Source: Exiguobacterium sp018617385 (lineage in GTDB: Bacteria; Bacillota; Bacilli; Exiguobacteriales; Exiguobacteriaceae). Taken from it: a DNA stretch of 64,000 bases. This document shows, one piece after another, positions 34,523 to 43,522 of this stretch. The position numbers and the translations under genes are program-made. The stretch covers positions 372,001-436,000 of the forward strand of contig NZ_JACSKA010000001.1 of NCBI RefSeq assembly GCF_018617385.1, read 5' to 3'. The notes beneath the pieces are model-generated. The model ran no database searches. It saw only the letters and a list, made by a program, of their open reading frames with translations, and had not been told where the DNA came from. The stretch's first letter is position 1. The number at the start of each line of letters is the position of its first letter.

Positions 34523-34599
34523 CGTTCACATCGAAACGATTCGTCATCTAAAAAGTAGGGAATGAACAACAAGGTAAACGACAAAAAGGAGTGGATCAT

Positions 34600-35349
34600 A
34601 TGAAGTATACGGTCATTACAGGAGCTAGTTCAGGAATCGGCTATGAGACAGCGAAGCTACTCGCCGAAAAAGGCAAGTCGCTTGTGCTCGTCGCAAGACG
34701 AAAAGAAGAGCTTGAGTCGTTACGTGATGAGATTAAATCCATCTCGTCGGAAAGTGATGTCATCATCAAATCGACCGACCTATCATATAGCGAAAACGTG
34801 TATGGTCTCTATGAATCGCTCGCGGACCTCGATATCGAAACGTGGATCAACAACGCCGGATTCGGGGATGCGGATCTCATCAAAGACGTCGACCTCGGTA
34901 AAATCGAGAACATGATTCGTTTGAATATCGAAGCGCTCACCGTCTTATCGAGTCTATACGTCCGAGATTATCATGACGTCGAAGGGGCGCAACTGTTGAA
35001 CGTGTCGTCTGTCGGGGGCTATCGGATTGTCCCGAACTCGGTCACGTATTGTGCGACGAAATTCTTCGTGAGTGCATATACGGAAGGGCTTGCGCAAGAG
35101 TTGAAGCAGAGTGGTGCCAAGCTTCGGGCGAAAGTACTCGCGCCGGCTGCAACCGAGACGAGTTTCGCCGATCGGGCTCGCGATACGGAAGGGTTCGACT
35201 ATAGCGAGAACGTCGCGAAGTATCATACGGCGCGCGAGATGGCAGAATTTCTGTATGAGTTGCTCGAAGGGGACGAAGTCGTCGGGATTGTCGACCCGGA
35301 AGATTATTCGTTCAGCCTACGTGGACCGATTAAACCATATGCCGGATAA
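34600..35349 (+). CDS. Short-chain dehydrogenase/reductase
   Basis: A 249-residue classical SDR. Cofactor motif TGASSGIG (about 6-13), NNAG, catalytic Ser in LNVSSVGG and Tyr/Lys in YCATK are all present. An Arg pair after the second strand (VARRKEE) suggests NADP. AAAAAGGAG precedes the ATG at 34600. The substrate is unknown. Confidence 0.85.
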   Translation: MKYTVITGASSGIGYETAKLLAEKGKSLVLVARRKEELESLRDEIKSISSESDVIIKSTDLSYSENVYGLYESLADLDIETWINNAGFGDADLIKDVDLGKIENMIRLNIEALTVLSSLYVRDYHDVEGAQLLNVSSVGGYRIVPNSVTYCATKFFVSAYTEGLAQELKQSGAKLRAKVLAPAATETSFADRARDTEGFDYSENVAKYHTAREMAEFLYELLEGDEVVGIVDPEDYSFSLRGPIKPYAG

Positions 35350-35353
35350 ACAA

Positions 35354-35386
35354 AAACATCACGCCGTGCTGGCGTGATGTTCTTTT
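35354..35386. terminator. Bidirectional terminator
   Basis: ACATCACGCC pairs with GGCGTGATGT around GTGCT, between two converging genes. Confidence 0.85.
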
Positions 35387-36261
35387 CATGACATCGGTAC
35401 AGAGTAACCACCTGTGAAGCGATGTGTCAGGCGACGTGTCAAGTAACGTAACCGGAGACGTAATACATAAAACTGTGACGTGTTTGGCAGGATGACGTTG
35501 TCGACGTATTCCGCGAACATATGGCGAAACATCCGCTCTTCACTGCGGTCATAGGTCGCACTCCACATCCCGTGATTCTCGACTTCAAGGAGCATCCAAA
35601 TCATCTCGTCGGTCAGCGGGTCATCGTCCTTTAAGTCGGCCGTCAGTGCAGCGAAACGATGGCTACACATAGACGCGTATAAAGAATGGGCATGCGGGTC
35701 ATGTGGGTTTAATGTTAAGTAACCGCTCGCCGTCTTCATCAGCTCATCGACCATATCGAGCGGAATGTCGTCATACACTTGGAAAAATTCGAGCAACATC
35801 GGGACGGTGTCCGGGCCGAATCCGGCTAGACGGACATAGTTCATGATATGAAGACCGGCCTCGCCATGGAACTTGCGGTCGAAGTAGTGGACGGCAAGGG
35901 CGCGATGCATGATCGGGACGTCCGGATAGCGTTCGACGCCACGGAGAAAGTGTTGTTCCGCTTCGAACGTGAACCCGGTGTCTTCACTGACGAACCCTTT
36001 CAACATATGAAGAATGTAGTGATCGCCGAGCGCGCTCGCTTTCTCGAGCCACGGTTTGGCCGAATCGGTGTCACCTTCTCGAATGTATGGATAAGCGCGC
36101 ATCGCCGGGAAGAATGGGTCATCCGGGAATGCGGTCTCGCCACGTGTCGCCATGTCATTGATGGCTTCAGCGTTATAAGCTTCTGTTAATTCTGCGAGGA
36201 GCATCATCTCAAGGAACGTGCGCTGGAACTCTGGGGTGTGTAAATCGATTGTTTGTGTCAT
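35386..36261 (-). CDS. TPR-like helical repeat protein
   Basis: A 291-residue all-helical protein with tetratricopeptide-like repeats (ARG and GDTDSAKPWLEKASALGD, FEAEQHFLRGVERYPDVPIMHRALAVHYF). No signal peptide or membrane segment. It probably binds another protein. No specific family was recognised. Confidence 0.6.
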   Translation of the reverse strand: MTQTIDLHTPEFQRTFLEMMLLAELTEAYNAEAINDMATRGETAFPDDPFFPAMRAYPYIREGDTDSAKPWLEKASALGDHYILHMLKGFVSEDTGFTFEAEQHFLRGVERYPDVPIMHRALAVHYFDRKFHGEAGLHIMNYVRLAGFGPDTVPMLLEFFQVYDDIPLDMVDELMKTASGYLTLNPHDPHAHSLYASMCSHRFAALTADLKDDDPLTDEMIWMLLEVENHGMWSATYDRSEERMFRHMFAEYVDNVILPNTSQFYVLRLRLRYLTRRLTHRFTGGYSVPMS

Positions 36262-36380
36262 AGGGTGTCCTCCTCACAAGTACTGGTGTCGCTCTATTAT
36301 ACTTGTTCTTGTAACAGGCGAGTAGCATCTTTTACAAAAACGGGAAATGGAAAGGTAGGACTGGAAAGGAGGGGGAAGGC

Positions 36381-36605
36381 ATGGCGACGTTCACTGGATA
36401 TGTCGCAGAGGTGATGGAGGAAAAGATCCGCGTCACACCGACGCGGGAGGCGGAGCCGTTTGATGGCATTGTGTTTCATGTAGCGAGACCTCTTTTGGAC
36501 GAGACACCGCTTCTCGTCGGGCAACAAGTTCGAGTCGAGCATGATGAACGGTTGACACGCTCCTTGCCACCGCAATCGACGGCGCATCGGGTCGATGTGT
36601 TATGA
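36381..36605 (+). CDS. Small beta-rich hypothetical protein
   Basis: A 74-residue protein starting TFTGYVAEVMEEKIRVTP, a pattern seen in DUF3221-type OB-like proteins. No signal peptide. GAAAGGAGGGG precedes the ATG. It is 19 bases upstream of a small membrane protein gene. Function is unknown. Confidence 0.55.
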   Translation: MATFTGYVAEVMEEKIRVTPTREAEPFDGIVFHVARPLLDETPLLVGQQVRVEHDERLTRSLPPQSTAHRVDVL

Positions 36606-36624
36606 TGAGGTCGAGGTGAATGAC

Positions 36625-36789
36625 ATGGGACAACGGAACTTTCTATGGCTCGGAGCCGTCGTCGGCTTCAGTGCCCTCGTCGTCTGGTTGTTGCAAGACG
36701 CGCTTCCGTTCTGGGCGTTATCGATTCTGCTTCTGGCATTAGGAGCGGTGCTCGGCAATCTCCAACGACGTTTCACACGTGACGAATAA
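36625..36789 (+). CDS. Small two-helix membrane protein
   Basis: A 54-residue protein with two membrane helices (FLWLGAVVGFSALVVWLL and FWALSILLLALGAVLG) and a basic tail (NLQRRFTRDE). GAGGTGAATGAC precedes the ATG. No family was recognised. Confidence 0.6.
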   Translation: MGQRNFLWLGAVVGFSALVVWLLQDALPFWALSILLLALGAVLGNLQRRFTRDE

Positions 36790-36821
36790 CAAGCACTCCA
36801 TCATTCAGATGGGGTGCTTGT
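36789..36821. terminator. Hairpin terminator, weak T-run
   Basis: ACAAGCAC-TCCAT pairs with ATGG-GTGCTTGT between converging genes. The following bases GTCATTTTC make only a weak T-run. Confidence 0.5.
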
Positions 36822-37958
36822 GTCATTTTCTTCTTCATTTATGTTTTCTTCAGTGTCTGGATCGTCTTCGACGATGGAGTCCTCATCCCCGTCTGGTTCG
36901 AGTGTCGTCGGTTCTTCCGGCTCCGTTGGCTCTTCCGGTTCGGTCGGTTCCTCCGGCTCCGTCACCGGGGGATCGTCTTCAATCGGCTCTTCCGTTTCCG
37001 GTGGGTCCGTCGGTTCCTCTGGTTCACTCGGCGGTTCCGTAGGTTCTTCCGGCGTCACTTCCGGTGTCGTCGGTTCGGGCTCCTCCACAACTTCCTCTTC
37101 GACTTCTTCCTCGACCGGCGCCTCCGGTTCAGTGGCTGGTGGGATTTCAGGTTGCGCCTCGGGAATAGGGGGTGCTTCCGGAACGACGACCGGTTCTTCG
37201 GTCAAATCTGGTTTGATCGGTTCGACCGGTGCGAGTTCGATAGGTGGCGGTGCCGGTGCATCTTTTGCGATGAACGTCCGGATGTCTTGTTCAAATAGTG
37301 CGGTCGGCAAGGCGATCCCACGCAAATGGATGGCGACGACTCGCCCGGATGCTGAAAGGAGTGGACTGCCATACGCATGACGAGGCAATTCAAAGTTTCG
37401 GCTATAGCCGTTCTCGGCGAAGGTGACCGTCCCGTTGATGCGTTCTTGCATCGTCAATGTGATCAACGTCTCATCCTCTGCTGCGATCGCTTGCGTGAGG
37501 GTGTATGGTGTGTTCTCCGTCTCTTCGATTCGAATGACAGCGATGAGTTTCGTTCGACCGACGACGGTGCCGGAGACGGCCTGCCCTTCATGGTACATGA
37601 TGATATTCGTCAATCCAGCCACATTCGAGGCGGCTGTGACGACATCGCGTGAACTCACCAAAAATCCCGTCCCGTAACTGACGGTGAAGAGGCTATCTTG
37701 TAGTGCGGCGAAGTCGACCGGTGTCGCTTCGTCAGCAGAGACCGTATCTTCCCCGATTGGCAAGTTGACTTGATCGGCGAGCGAGTCGGTCGAACGCAAC
37801 ATGTCCGTGAAATAGGCGTTTCCAATGAAGGTGACAAAGGCAATGAGTGCGATAGCGAATGGGACGGCAAATAACCAAATCGTGCGACGTGAGCGGCGGC
37901 CGCACGTCGGGCAGATCGTTTTCGATCGTGTCTTCTTTCCGCAGTGGGGACAAGTCAC
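36801..37958 (-). CDS. Zinc-ribbon, membrane, inactivated trypsin-fold protein
   Basis: A 385-residue protein from a GTG start with AAGGTG upstream. A zinc ribbon (Cys3, Cys6, Cys16, Cys19) is followed by one membrane helix (about 28-48) and a chymotrypsin-like domain. The usual TAAH reads TAAS (Ser111), the Asp-bearing DLA is LIA (138-140) and the GNSGGP loop is AYGSPL (195-200), so the catalytic triad is gone. The last 150 residues are Pro/Glu/Thr repeats (EEPTEP). The zinc ribbon should be cytoplasmic and the rest outside. It likely binds rather than cuts. Confidence 0.75.
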   Translation of the reverse strand: MTCPHCGKKTRSKTICPTCGRRSRRTIWLFAVPFAIALIAFVTFIGNAYFTDMLRSTDSLADQVNLPIGEDTVSADEATPVDFAALQDSLFTVSYGTGFLVSSRDVVTAASNVAGLTNIIMYHEGQAVSGTVVGRTKLIAVIRIEETENTPYTLTQAIAAEDETLITLTMQERINGTVTFAENGYSRNFELPRHAYGSPLLSASGRVVAIHLRGIALPTALFEQDIRTFIAKDAPAPPPIELAPVEPIKPDLTEEPVVVPEAPPIPEAQPEIPPATEPEAPVEEEVEEEVVEEPEPTTPEVTPEEPTEPPSEPEEPTDPPETEEPIEDDPPVTEPEEPTEPEEPTEPEEPTTLEPDGDEDSIVEDDPDTEENINEEENDTSTPSE

Positions 37959-38092
37959 GGGGGCACCTTCTTTCCATAAAGTTCGATGATATGCTTATTC
38001 CTTCATTTGGAAAGAGGTAAACAAATATTTTGGAGGGGTCACACATTATACGTCACATGATAAAATCTTCAAAAGATATAGGGGGAAATCCA

Positions 38093-38653
38093 ATGAAATT
38101 TATCATCTTATTTGGTCCGCAAGCCGTCGGCAAGATGACGGTCGGACAGGCGCTCGCCGATCAAACCGGACTGAAATTATTCCATAACCATATGACGATC
38201 GACCTCGTCGGACCATTCTTCAATTACGGGACGCCGGAAGGGAAGCGACTCGTCCAACACTTTCGTCAAGAACTGTTCGAGGCGGTCGCCAAGAGTGATT
38301 TACCCGGCATGATTTTCACGTTCGTCTGGGCGTTTGACATGCAGGAGGACTGGGATTACGTGAAGAAGGTGACGGATTTGTTCGAGTCACACGGGGCGGA
38401 CATCTATTACGTCGAGCTCGAGGCCGAGATGGAAGAGCGACTCGCGCGCAATACGACGGAGAACCGTCTTGCCCATAAACCGTCGAAGCGCGACATCGCC
38501 TGGTCCGAGGCAGAACTGAAGCAGACGGCGACGATGTATCGATTGAACTCACGTCCGGGGGAATTAGACGTCGAGCACTATCTTCGGATCGATAACACGA
38601 ACTTAAGTCCGGAAGAGACGGCGGCACAGATTCAACAAGCGTTCGACCTATGA
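38093..38653 (+). CDS. P-loop nucleotide kinase-like protein
   Basis: A 186-residue AAA/adenylate-kinase-like protein. Walker A is GPQAVGKMTVG (residues 8-18); FTFVWAFD and the lid-like RNTTENRLAHKPSKRDIAW (Arg-rich) follow. Resembles shikimate- or chloramphenicol-kinase-type small kinases. GGGGGAAATCC precedes the ATG at 38093. The phosphate acceptor is unknown. Confidence 0.7.
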   Translation: MKFIILFGPQAVGKMTVGQALADQTGLKLFHNHMTIDLVGPFFNYGTPEGKRLVQHFRQELFEAVAKSDLPGMIFTFVWAFDMQEDWDYVKKVTDLFESHGADIYYVELEAEMEERLARNTTENRLAHKPSKRDIAWSEAELKQTATMYRLNSRPGELDVEHYLRIDNTNLSPEETAAQIQQAFDL

Positions 38654-38687
38654 AAAAGCGGGTCCCCGTGAAAGGGAACCCGCTTTT
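38654..38687. terminator. Bidirectional terminator
   Basis: AAAGCGGGT-CCC pairs with GGG-ACCCGCTTT between converging genes. Confidence 0.85.
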
Positions 38688-38688
38688 G

Positions 38689-39384
38689 TCATGCCCACCA
38701 GTCGGGGCGTTCATAGTCGACCAACACCTGTTTTTCGAGGAGGCGTGGCTCGAGGTAAGACGTGACGCTTGGAAGGCGATCATCGAGGTCGGCCGGATGG
38801 ACCATCACTTCGATGGATCCACCTGGTTCGATGGCGTCGAGCGTCGCATGGGAGACACCGTCCGCATAGAACTGATCACTGAACCGTTCGGTCACCCACA
38901 AGTCTCGGCGTGACCCGAGCGTCGTTAAGGCCCGAAACGTCGTGTCGTATTCTTCAGCGAGACGAATGATGACGTCGTGCAGAACCGGCCAACCGTGAAT
39001 GTGATGGTGGCTGTCGAGATGGTCGAGCGGAAGTCCTGTCGCAAGGAACGCCTCGATTTGGGCTTTCCACTCCAGATAGACGAGCTCCGGGTCAGGCGAG
39101 TCTTCAGTCAAGAAACGGCTCGTGTAGCGGAACGTGCCGTCTGCTTTTGTGAGAGGGGCGCTCGTGTCGGCGAGCGGTTTGCCCCAAGACAAGACGAGAT
39201 GGACCCCGACACGGAGCGACGGATGTTGTTTCGCGAGTCGGACCGCTTCCTCGACGGCATACCCGTTCATGATCATCGTCGCCGAATTGACGATTCCATT
39301 CAGATGACTCTCCAAGGTGCCGGCGTTCACACCTGTCGTCAATCCGAAATCATCAGCGTTGACCAAGACGAACGTGTTAAGCAT
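38689..39384 (-). CDS. chbG: ChbG/YdjC chitooligosaccharide deacetylase
   Basis: A 231-residue YdjC-family carbohydrate deacetylase. Metal ligands are visible in VNADDFGLT and in HLDSHHHIHGWP. In Escherichia coli ChbG removes one acetyl group from chitobiose-6-phosphate so that the hydrolase can act. Last gene of the PTS operon; the ATG at 39384 overlaps the stop of the IIB gene by 8 bases. Its presence points to chitobiose as the sugar carried. Confidence 0.85.
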   Translation of the reverse strand: MLNTFVLVNADDFGLTTGVNAGTLESHLNGIVNSATMIMNGYAVEEAVRLAKQHPSLRVGVHLVLSWGKPLADTSAPLTKADGTFRYTSRFLTEDSPDPELVYLEWKAQIEAFLATGLPLDHLDSHHHIHGWPVLHDVIIRLAEEYDTTFRALTTLGSRRDLWVTERFSDQFYADGVSHATLDAIEPGGSIEVMVHPADLDDRLPSVTSYLEPRLLEKQVLVDYERPDWWA

Positions 39385-39670
39385 TGACGAGACCGAGTGC
39401 CTGGTCAAGGACGAGGTCACCTTTCATCATCCCGTACGCCATGTTGTCGATGACCGCGACCGGTACGTCGACGGACGATTTGATTTTGCCTTCGAGGTAG
39501 CGGACTTGGGGTCCGATCAAGATGACGTCGACGTTCGACTGTTCTTTCAAGCGCGACTCTGGAATCGCGTCAATGGATGCGTCGAGTCCGCGTGCAGCGG
39601 CTTCTTTCCGCATTTTTTCTACTAAGATCGATGTCGACATTCCTGCCGAGCAGACGAGTAAGATGTTCAT
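39377..39670 (-). CDS. PTS lactose/cellobiose-type enzyme IIB
   Basis: A 97-residue IIB protein with the phospho-accepting Cys7 in LLVCSAGMST. It receives phosphate from IIA and passes it to sugar in IIC. It overlaps the IIA gene by 4 bases. Confidence 0.92.
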   Translation of the reverse strand: MNILLVCSAGMSTSILVEKMRKEAAARGLDASIDAIPESRLKEQSNVDVILIGPQVRYLEGKIKSSVDVPVAVIDNMAYGMMKGDLVLDQALGLVNA

Positions 39671-39999
39671 GTCGTTTCCTCCAATCGATTCAAACGGGTG
39701 ATCATGTCAATCATTTCGACGGCGAGCTCTTTCACGGTCATCGCCGTCATGAGGTGGTCTTGCGCGTGGACGAGGAGGACGCTCATGTCGCTCGTCGTCC
39801 CCCGTGCCTCTTCTTGTAACAGCTCCGTCTGAAGCTTATGCGCGTCCAAGAAGGCCGCATCGGCTTCTTTCAACTTTGCCGCCGCTTCGTCCGCTTCACC
39901 GCGTTTCGCCGCAGCGATGGCCTCGAATGCAGAGGAGCGTGCATTTCCGGCATGTAAGATAATCATAAACGAGAGTTCTTGGATGGTTTCGGTTTTCAC
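39667..39999 (-). CDS. PTS lactose/cellobiose-type enzyme IIA
   Basis: A 110-residue trimeric helical IIA with the phospho-His motif LVHAQDHLMTA and the usual HAGNARSSAFEAI start. It takes phosphate from HPr. Overlaps both neighbours by 4 bases. Confidence 0.92.
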   Translation of the reverse strand: MKTETIQELSFMIILHAGNARSSAFEAIAAAKRGEADEAAAKLKEADAAFLDAHKLQTELLQEEARGTTSDMSVLLVHAQDHLMTAMTVKELAVEMIDMITRLNRLEETT

Positions 40000-41315
40000 G
40001 AAATCTTTTCTCCTTCCTCAGTAGCAGCTTTGTTTTTATTGATTTCGGCTGTCATCGCCTTCGCTCCTGCCATGACGAATGGAATATACATCGCTGTGGC
40101 AATCGACAAGTTGACGATTTGGAGCAAGACGCCGCGGATGCTACCGCCTGTGACCAAATAGCCGCTGATGATCGGTGGCGTTGTCCAAGGGACGATGGCG
40201 ACCGTCTTCGGAACCATGCCTGTCGAGAGTGCGACGTACGAGATGATGGTGAGCGTGACCGGCACTAAGATGAACGGTACGAGCATGATCGGGTTTAATA
40301 CGATCGGAAGACCGAAGATGACCGGTTCGTTGATGTTAAAGAGACCAGCTGGCGTCGACAGTTTGGCGACTTGGTGATACGGGTGATTCCGTTGTTTGCG
40401 GACGACGATGAAGATGGCGAGTAAGAGCGCGAACGTCGTACCCGATCCACCCATGAAGACGAACGCATCCAAGAACGGTTTTGTGACTGTGTACGGTACA
40501 TCAAACGCTGACGTTCCGGCTTGGAAGGCAGCCAAGTTTTGCTCGATGAGCGGGAGATAGACCGGTTCGATGACCGAGCCGATGATGTTCGTCCCGTGAA
40601 GCCCGAAGAACCAAAGGATGTGGTTCAAGAAGGCAATCAGTAAGGCAGCCGGGAGTGAGTCACCGAATCCTTGGAGCGGTTCTTGAATCGCTTTAAAGAT
40701 GACTTCGAATACACTGAGTTCGACGACGAGCGTCATGAAGAGCTGGAATCCTGCGACGACCGTCAAGATGATCATCGATGGGATGAGCGCTTGGAATGAA
40801 CGGGTGACCCCACCCGGTACACCTTCTGGCATCTTGATTGTCAATTTCGTATTGATAAGGTAGCGGAACATTTCCGTGACGGCAATCGACACGATGATGG
40901 CGACGAAGAGTCCTTGTGCGCCGAGCCATGCGAAGTTGAGACCCCAGTCTTCAGTGACCGGTACGAGCATGATGTATGAGGCGAGTGACAAGATCCCTGC
41001 CGCGAGGCCGTCCACTCCATAGGAGCGGGCCAAGTTGTACCCGATGGAGAAGGCGATCAGGAGACCGAGTATCGCGAAGGATGCGGTCCAAATGCTACCA
41101 CCGAGTCCTTGCCAGTTTCCTTCGCCGAACAGGTTGTTCATCGAGCCGACAAAGTCAAGCGAGAGACCACCGATGTTGACGGCTGGGAAGTTGTTGATGA
41201 GGACCGCGAGCGACCCGACGATGATGAGTGGCATGACGGAAACGAATCCGTCACGGATGGCGACTAAGTGCCTTTGGGACCCGATGCGTCCCGCGATTTC
41301 AATAAACTTGTTCAT
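39996..41315 (-). CDS. PTS cellobiose/chitobiose-type enzyme IIC
   Basis: A 439-residue integral membrane permease with about ten helices. It has the N-terminus MNKFIEIAGRIGSQRHLVAIRDG, the NHILWFFGLHGTN segment and FNINEPVIFGLPIVLNP, typical of ChbC/CelB. It carries the disaccharide while phosphorylating it. Overlaps the hydrolase gene by 4 bases. Confidence 0.92.
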   Translation of the reverse strand: MNKFIEIAGRIGSQRHLVAIRDGFVSVMPLIIVGSLAVLINNFPAVNIGGLSLDFVGSMNNLFGEGNWQGLGGSIWTASFAILGLLIAFSIGYNLARSYGVDGLAAGILSLASYIMLVPVTEDWGLNFAWLGAQGLFVAIIVSIAVTEMFRYLINTKLTIKMPEGVPGGVTRSFQALIPSMIILTVVAGFQLFMTLVVELSVFEVIFKAIQEPLQGFGDSLPAALLIAFLNHILWFFGLHGTNIIGSVIEPVYLPLIEQNLAAFQAGTSAFDVPYTVTKPFLDAFVFMGGSGTTFALLLAIFIVVRKQRNHPYHQVAKLSTPAGLFNINEPVIFGLPIVLNPIMLVPFILVPVTLTIISYVALSTGMVPKTVAIVPWTTPPIISGYLVTGGSIRGVLLQIVNLSIATAMYIPFVMAGAKAMTAEINKNKAATEEGEKIS

Positions 41316-42631
41316 GAATAGACCTCCTTCTTAAATTGGGGTAGGTACGCCTCGTGCGCTGTGAACAGCTCTTTTAGAAGCGGGTCGATCCGTTTCTCGT
41401 CCTGGATGAGCGGGTTCATGAGGCAGGCAAGATAGGCGTCCTCGTACGTGCCAGATACAGCCGCTTGGATGGCGAGCTGTTCAAACGTTTTTAAGTTCGT
41501 GATGAGCCCACGGATCGGCAGCGGCAACGCGCCGATGGAGATGGGGCGAGGACCGGACTTCGTGATGACGGCGTTCACTTCGATGACCGCGTCGTCTGGT
41601 AAATCTCGAATCGTGCCGTTATTGAGCGTGTTGACTGTCTGGATGTCACCGCGGTCGTTGTGAATCGAGTCCATCAAGTTGCAGGCAGCGTCTGAATAGT
41701 AGGCGCCTCCACGTTTTTCAAGCTCTTCCGGTTTGACGGCGAGATCGACGTCTTTGTATTTCTCGAACAACTGCGCCTCGACTTCTTGCACGACTTCGGC
41801 ACGGGTGCCGTTTTGTTCGTACGCCTCGAGGTCTTTTTTCAACACATCTTTCGTCTGGAAGTAGTACTGGTGATACGGGTTCGGTAACATGCCGAGTGAC
41901 GATAGGAACGATTCGCTCCAACCGAGCCCGACGATGTTCGCCGGCGAGTAGTCGTTGCCTGCGTTGAGCGAGGCGAGGACGTCACTCGTCCGGTCCACGC
42001 CGTCGACCCATACGTGACGACCGAAGACGAAGTGGTTCAATCCGATAAATTCAATCGCGACTCGTTCGACAGGCGTCTCGAGAATCTCAGCGACCGAGTT
42101 TCGCATGTTGAACGGGATGTTGCAGACACCGATGACCTTCTTATGAGATGAGTGCTTGAGTACGGCCTCGGTGACGATGCCCGCCGGATTGGTGAAGTTG
42201 ACGAGCCAGGCGTCCGGACAAATCTCGGCGACTTCGTTTGCCAAGTCGATCAAGACGGGGATGGTACGGAATGCTTTGAATAATCCGCCTGCGCCGTTCG
42301 TCTCTTGCCCGATGAAGCCATGCTTGAGCGGGATGCGTTCATCGAGCGCACGTGCCTTGAGTCCACCGACCCGAATCTGCGTGGATACAAAATCGGCGCC
42401 GACGAGTGCGGCTCTTCGATCGAGCGTCCAACTGAGTGTGATCTCGGCGTTTGCCTTCTCAATCATCCGCTGAGCGAGACGACCGACGATCTCTAGTTTC
42501 TCCCTCCCTTCTTCGATATCGACGAGCACGATCTCCCGAACGGGGAACGTTGCCTGTCGATCAATCAATCCTTCGATGATTTCCGGGGTGTAACTGGACC
42601 CACCGCCGATGATGACGACCTTGACTGCCAT
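41312..42631 (-). CDS. 6-phospho-beta-glucosidase, GH family 4
   Basis: A 439-residue GH4 enzyme that uses NAD and a divalent metal to split phosphorylated disaccharides. The N-terminal Rossmann motif IIGGGSSYTPE, the metal Cys in GVCNIPF and the His in GLNHFVFG are present. First gene of the operon; AAGGAGGAG precedes the ATG at 42631. With ChbG in the operon the substrate may be mono-deacetylated chitobiose-6-phosphate, as for ChbF. Confidence 0.9.
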   Translation of the reverse strand: MAVKVVIIGGGSSYTPEIIEGLIDRQATFPVREIVLVDIEEGREKLEIVGRLAQRMIEKANAEITLSWTLDRRAALVGADFVSTQIRVGGLKARALDERIPLKHGFIGQETNGAGGLFKAFRTIPVLIDLANEVAEICPDAWLVNFTNPAGIVTEAVLKHSSHKKVIGVCNIPFNMRNSVAEILETPVERVAIEFIGLNHFVFGRHVWVDGVDRTSDVLASLNAGNDYSPANIVGLGWSESFLSSLGMLPNPYHQYYFQTKDVLKKDLEAYEQNGTRAEVVQEVEAQLFEKYKDVDLAVKPEELEKRGGAYYSDAACNLMDSIHNDRGDIQTVNTLNNGTIRDLPDDAVIEVNAVITKSGPRPISIGALPLPIRGLITNLKTFEQLAIQAAVSGTYEDAYLACLMNPLIQDEKRIDPLLKELFTAHEAYLPQFKKEVYS

Positions 42632-42649
42632 GGTGCCAACTCCTCCTTT

Positions 42650-42663
42650 TGAAAGCGATTTCT
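42650..42663. promoter_or_regulatory. cre site (CcpA binding) before the PTS operon
   Basis: TGAAAGCGATTTCT matches 13 of 14 positions of the cre consensus TGWAANCGNTNWCA. It lies between the promoter and the ribosome-binding site of the hydrolase gene, so CcpA would block transcription when glucose is present. Confidence 0.7.
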
Positions 42664-42676
42664 TTTTGTCGTAACA

Positions 42677-42705
42677 AATATAACAAATGATACAACTTAC
42701 CGCAA
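42677..42705 (-). promoter_or_regulatory. Promoter of the PTS operon
   Basis: On the - strand TTGCGG and TATATT are 17 bases apart, about 45 bases before the hydrolase start. Confidence 0.6.
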
Positions 42706-42713
42706 TATAAAAA

Positions 42714-42754
42714 ATACAAATAATACAAATAAGTTTTTGTATTTGCATTTGTAT
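42714..42754. promoter_or_regulatory. Operator array for the GntR regulator
   Basis: Four half-sites lie in mirrored order: ATACAAAT at 42714-42721 and 42723-42730, TTTGTAT at 42736-42742 and ATTTGTAT at 42747-42754. Related AACAAAT half-sites continue to the left under the PTS promoter. The array sits between the divergent genes and is the likely binding place of the neighbouring regulator. Confidence 0.6.
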
Positions 42755-42805
42755 GCTTGCTGTATCACAATAAAGGAACCAACCCAACGTAAAGGAGATG
42801 GAGAT

Positions 42806-43522
42806 ATGTCGCAATCGACGCTCCAAACCGCAATCAAGGATGAACTGTTGTCCCGCATCAAGAGTGGGCACTATAAAGAAGGGGAAAAGTTTCCGACCGA
42901 ATACGCGCTTTGCGAGGAGTTCGATGTGAGCCGGACGACGGTACGGGGCGCACTTAACCAGTTGACGACGGAAGGCTATCTGGTCCGTCAACAAGGACGC
43001 GGGACGTTCGTAGCCGGGAAGAAAGTCCAACAGACGTTGTCGTATACGCCGAACAACTATGCGGCCCAGCTCGCCGTCCAAGGGAAACGTGGGCAAGTCG
43101 CCTTGATCGACATCTCGGTCATCTCGGCGTCCGGTCAAATCGCATCGGTGTTTGAAGCGGAAGACAATGCCCCGATCCAAAAGATTGAGCGGATCCGTCA
43201 TGCGGACGGGGAACCGACCCAGTACGAGGTCTCGTTCATCCCATGGCAGATCGCACCGGGAATCACGAAGGAACAGGCCGAGCATTCGCTCTTCCGGACA
43301 CTGGCCGAAGTCCACGACGTGCATGTCGCCAAGACGACAGAGGCACTAGAGATTGCCTTAGCTGACGAGAAGGTGAGTGCGCTCCTCGACTGTCCACTCG
43401 GGTCGCCGTGCTTCCATATCGAGACGGTGACAGAGGATGAGTCGGGACGAGCGATTGAATACTCACGCTCCTACTTCCGCGGAGACAAGACGAGCTTCGT
43501 CATCGAACGGAATTATAAATAA
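42806..43522 (+). CDS. GntR/HutC-family transcriptional regulator
   Basis: A 238-residue repressor. Winged helix at 5-75 (KFPTEYALCEEFDVSRTTVRGALNQL, QQGRGTFV) and a UTRA ligand domain (KIERIRHADGEPTQYEVSFIP, YSRSYFRGDKTSF). It is divergent from the PTS operon and likely responds to a phosphorylated sugar. AAAGGAGATGG precedes the ATG at 42806. Confidence 0.88.
   Translation: MSQSTLQTAIKDELLSRIKSGHYKEGEKFPTEYALCEEFDVSRTTVRGALNQLTTEGYLVRQQGRGTFVAGKKVQQTLSYTPNNYAAQLAVQGKRGQVALIDISVISASGQIASVFEAEDNAPIQKIERIRHADGEPTQYEVSFIPWQIAPGITKEQAEHSLFRTLAEVHDVHVAKTTEALEIALADEKVSALLDCPLGSPCFHIETVTEDESGRAIEYSRSYFRGDKTSFVIERNYK

Noticed and set aside
36814..37380. 188-residue Ser/Gly-rich open frame on the + strand
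   Set aside because: It lies opposite the Pro/Glu repeats of the pseudo-protease gene; low-complexity codons on one strand leave the other strand free of stops. It has no good ribosome-binding site.
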